A stretch of DNA of 64,000 nucleotides from the NCBI GenBank assembly GCA_947568835.1, contig OX387607.1, forward strand, positions 6,953,201 to 7,017,200. The letters are read 5' to 3'. Below are positions 61,135-64,000 of this stretch, piece after piece (within the stretch, counting starts at the first letter, position 1; every line of letters starts with the position of its first letter). The position numbers and the translations under genes were made by a program. Under the pieces are notes generated by a model. That model was not told the DNA's origin and searched no databases. It worked only from the letters and a program-made list of their open reading frames with translations. The stretch comes from Protonemura montana (Eukaryota; Arthropoda; Insecta; Plecoptera; Nemouridae).

Positions 61135-62446
61135 ATATTGCTCTGTTACAGCTCAATGCATTTGATCATGAACCTGATCGTCCAGATCATGCTTGGGATT
61201 CCGCTGGAGATGGTTCATCAGAGCTGGCGGGTGGGACTCGTTTACCTAGCGGGCGTGCTGGCGGGTTCATTGGGTACTTCGATTACAACACCGACTGTGT
61301 TTCTCGTGGGCGCGTCGGGAGGGGTTTATGCCCTCATTGCTGCACACGTTGCAACCATCATTATGGTGAGTGAAATTATAACCTATAAAAAGAAATCTTT
61401 ATGGAGTATAAAGATGTCTCTTGAAATTTCAGTTACACCTGTTTGCATACCTTGATAGACTTCTCCAGCCTTTAATCATTTTATTTTGCTCTTCACTCCA
61501 CCATTGTAGAGAGATTGATGAAAATATGACTGACTTATTTTATTATTATCAACACTGTAACCGTCTCAAAAATTGTCCCCGTTATGGCATCAATTTTTGA
61601 AACGGTTCTAGTGTTGATAATAATGAAATACCCCACGCATTGCAAGCGTTTGCAATTTAAATAAGATTTCATCCTAATGACTGACGTATCTTAAGACAAA
61701 GCAACCTTTTTGGTTTTGTCATCAAAGTTGCAGTCCAAGCTTACATAAAGTAATACCGTAATTAATACAATGCCTAAATTGGCATAATCAGATACAATTA
61801 TCATTTATTCTCAAACAGCATTTTGGCACCTATTTTAGGGTATTGCATTTTATAAGATCCCAAATGAATGTTGCTTTAGCCCCCTGGTTAAATACAATAC
61901 AAAGAAGTACATTACATTTATCAATCATTTTTTATAGATCATCAACAAACCATTTAATCTTACAAGAATTATAACCATATAAAAGTATGTACACTACACA
62001 GTTAAATCCAAGTTGTACAACATACTCAGTGCAATGAATCTTCCAAAGAAAAAAAATATCACCAATCACTGATAGTTTCTCGCAGGTCAGTAGAATGTCC
62101 ACTAAATTCCAATACGACTAACACACCACTGTCCGTGCCGCAGAACTGGAAGGAGATGCAATACGCCATCTACCAGCTGCTCGTCTTCCTTATCTGGACA
62201 ATCATCGACATCCGTACGGCGGTGCACAATCAATTGGTCGACCCAGATAACAAGGTCGGCTACATGGCTCACCTTTTTGGTGCACTGGCCGGCCTCTTTG
62301 TCAGCATCATCGTGCTCAAGAACCTTGACGTCTTACAATGGGAGCGAATTCTCTGGTGGGCCAGCATCTCCATCTACCTCTTCCTGATGGTGGCCGCAAT
62401 CGTGTGGAACCTTGCGTTTCCATCGTACTTCCAGCCGCCGAGATAA
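58609..62446 (+). CDS. EF-hand rhomboid intramembrane protease (Rhomboid-4 type)
   Basis: Serine protease that cuts transmembrane substrates within the membrane; Rhomboid-4 and the RHBDL1-3 group carry calcium-binding EF-hands in the cytosolic N terminus. Exons 58609-58677, 58972-59160, 59403-59567, 60057-60190, 61152-61365 and 62144-62446 join in frame to 357 residues. EF-hands: [13 protein letters not shown] and [13 protein letters not shown]. The rhomboid core has [14 protein letters not shown] (the loop-1 WR), HLIMN (189-193), GASGG with nucleophile Ser241, and [12 protein letters not shown] with catalytic His300. At least six hydrophobic helices plus a final C-terminal one are present. 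Length matches the family. The short first exon ([15 protein letters not shown]) is acidic; another upstream exon cannot be excluded. Confidence 0.95.
59310..59336 (+). repeat. poly-T tract in rhomboid intron
   Basis: 27 consecutive T about 65 nt upstream of the exon 3 acceptor region; likely variable in length. Confidence 0.9.
60330..60460. repeat. diverged half copy of the 54.6-kb hairpin element
   Basis: AAGGCAACAGCCAAAATGTT, CGCGGCCTGCCACTC and CTTTACAATCAACAT line up with 54,708-54,811. Only one arm is present. It lies in rhomboid intron 4. Confidence 0.6.
61090..61136. repeat. (AAAT)n microsatellite
   Basis: About 12 AAAT units directly upstream of the rhomboid exon 5 acceptor (61,151). 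Confidence 0.95.
61542..61670. repeat. hairpin with the dispersed terminal word
   Basis: 61,542-61,575 and 61,591-61,624 are imperfect 34-nt reverse complements. The right side continues into GCATTGCAAGCGTTTGCAAT, the terminal word seen at 39.84 kb and, inverted, at 29.15 kb. Only the ends of the element seem to remain here. Confidence 0.6.
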
Positions 62447-64000
62447 TAGGTGCAAAGTGTATCTGCGTGGGCAAGGAACTGAGCGTTAGGAGAAGAGCCG
62501 GTAAAAGATCTTTGGTCAGATCTTGGGTGTTCTGGAAATAACCACGAAGCGGCTACTGCACTCGGCTTCAAACAATGTGAATTGCATCTGTATGTTGCAT
62601 CTGTATTGACATGAAGATGATTTTCCCGGTATTATTATTTTATTATAACACTAGTCATAAAAGAGTGTTATAAGGTACCACGTACTGCGTAAAGAAAAAA
62701 CTACGACATTATGATCATTTAACTACGCCAACTTTAGTGATGTGACATGTTTTACGGTTTTGGCTCTGTGTGGAGGAGGTTTGCGGCCCTGAAAAGGGCC
62801 TAAAGTCTCGACATTTTGGCAAGGCACGGCTAGCAATCTTCAGGAGAAAGAGCATAAACATAAAACACGTCACATCTTCAAACCTCGGCTCTAAAAACAA
62901 CCACGCAACCGCCAACTTTAGTGTATAATTATAATAAAAATAACTTATTGCTTGCATTTTGTGATAAAACACTAAAATACAGAAATCCACCAATCTGACA
63001 ACTCACGAGTGGTTTGTATGATTCATTTTTTTCACGTTAATTTATTACTTGGATGATTAATACTTATACCTATTTTGTCACAAGAGTGATGTGGAATGAG
63101 AGCTGTTTTATGTTTGTTTGTATGGATTATCTTAATATTACCTCATTGAAGTTATTGTGTAAGATTTGGCTTTGTATGAAATCGAAACTTGTAGTTATAT
63201 ATAATTATAAATAGTTATAAATACTTTAACTAAAAAACTTATATACTTATAAACTTATAAATACTTTATTTGTGAATCTCTTGATTGTAGAAAAAAAATA
63301 TTTGGAGTTTTAAGAAAAATTGTTATCGCTTAAATCAATTAAGTACATCCACGTGCACTAAACTACTCAATTAATAAAAGAAAGGTTATATACCAATTAA
63401 AATACTTTCGGACATAGTGGAAAAGTTTAATTTTTATATACCATCCAAATTCTTCTACCCCAAGCCCATTTATCTCACATTGCAATGTGTCAAAAAATGT
63501 TGGCACCTCTTATCTTTAATCGGTGTTTCATTCCCACATTAATCCCCATTAACTCCAAGAATATATTTGCAAACAGTCAACACACAATTCATACAAAAAA
63601 AAGAGAGGTGTGGTGTTCGCATTGGTCGAGCTTATCATTTACTAACACAACCTCATTCACCTATCAAGTAAGCTATCAGTCACAGTCTATTTACAAACCA
63701 TACAAGACCAATTTCAACTGAAGTTAGATACAAGGTGGTTATCATCACTATCAGCAAAAAGCATGGCACTTTCAGGGTGTGGATAGTCCTAGCGGCACAA
63801 TGGCTACCTCTGACTAAGTGAAAGGTTGACGTATCTTTTGTTTGTTTCCTAAATATTTTGTCATTAAAATGACACAAGAAGGGAATCAAAGGAACCAAAG
63901 AGAACAATCCATATTGCTTCGAAATGTAAGTGGTATTATTATATAAAATAGCTTGAAAGTAGTTGAACCGGAATTAAAATGAATGTGATAATTATTGTTA
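62447..64000. other. downstream region without a supported gene
   Basis: Holds the 3' untranslated region of the rhomboid gene; AATAAA occurs at 62,933-62,938 and TTAATAAAAG near 63,372. The remainder to the window end shows no coding frame with support. Confidence 0.45.
62735..62880 (-). repeat. possible repeat remnant with CTGAAGA...AAATGTCG pattern
   Basis: The minus strand reads CCTGAAGATTGCTAGC, then CCAAAATGTCGAGAC, then a GGCCCTTTTCAGGGCC stem-loop. The order resembles the loop-to-arm part of the 15.5-kb hairpin (CTGAAGAAG ... GAAACGTCGGG). Assignment to the same class is tentative. Confidence 0.35.

Noticed and set aside
62785-62800. GGCCCT-GAAA-AGGGCC stem-loop, whose complement equals a histone mRNA 3' hairpin
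   Set aside because: No histone coding sequence precedes it on the minus strand and no downstream purine-rich element is seen. More likely part of a repeat remnant.

Overview
The window looks like insect nuclear DNA. It is AT-rich, the genes are split by short introns with GT-AG borders, and the set includes a juvenile-hormone-binding/takeout-type protein, a silver-type carboxypeptidase D and an EF-hand rhomboid (Rhomboid-4 type). The order cannot be told from the sequence. Two flagellar axoneme genes (CCDC42-like and ODAD1/CCDC63-like) fit an animal with motile sperm.

Layout. 1-11.3 kb holds no convincing protein gene. It carries a 5S rRNA-derived fragment (2.26 kb), a hairpin repeat (1.75 kb) and a giant imperfect foldback element (3.59-10.33 kb). 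The arms of that element are reverse complements and carry a series of tRNA-like modules, and its centre is an 820-bp tandem array. 11.4-13.2 kb: a pyruvate kinase paralog in one uninterrupted coding block. 13.5-18.8 kb (minus): a six-exon secreted JHBP/takeout protein with a TATA/initiator promoter, tail-to-tail with the kinase. 18.9-24.5 kb: no supported gene. 24.5-26.6 kb (minus): an unrecognised basic, Cys-containing protein, divergent from a CCDC42-like gene (27.2-30.9 kb, plus). That gene converges on an ODAD1/CCDC63-like gene (32.0-35.8 kb, minus), which in turn is divergent from an HCFC1R1-like gene (36.5-37.5 kb, plus). 40.7-57.7 kb (minus): carboxypeptidase D, 21 exons, about 1406 residues, two active and one degenerate peptidase domain, a membrane anchor and an acidic tail. 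One of its introns contains an apparently intact 4.1-kb DNA transposon (45,805-49,915) with long terminal inverted repeats, a TTAT target duplication and an 860-residue transposase ORF. 58.6-62.4 kb (plus): an EF-hand rhomboid protease. 62.4-64 kb: no gene.

Connections. The coiled-coil genes at 27-36 kb form a small axonemal neighbourhood. Carboxypeptidase D and the rhomboid both act in the secretory/Golgi membrane system but nothing shows co-regulation. Intergenic DNA and introns carry several hairpin, foldback and tRNA-derived repeat families that recur within the window. The ends of the giant foldback resemble the ends of the intact transposon, which suggests the same type of transposase moves both. 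All gene models were built by hand from reading frame, splice borders and protein-family resemblance; no database search or transcript evidence was available.
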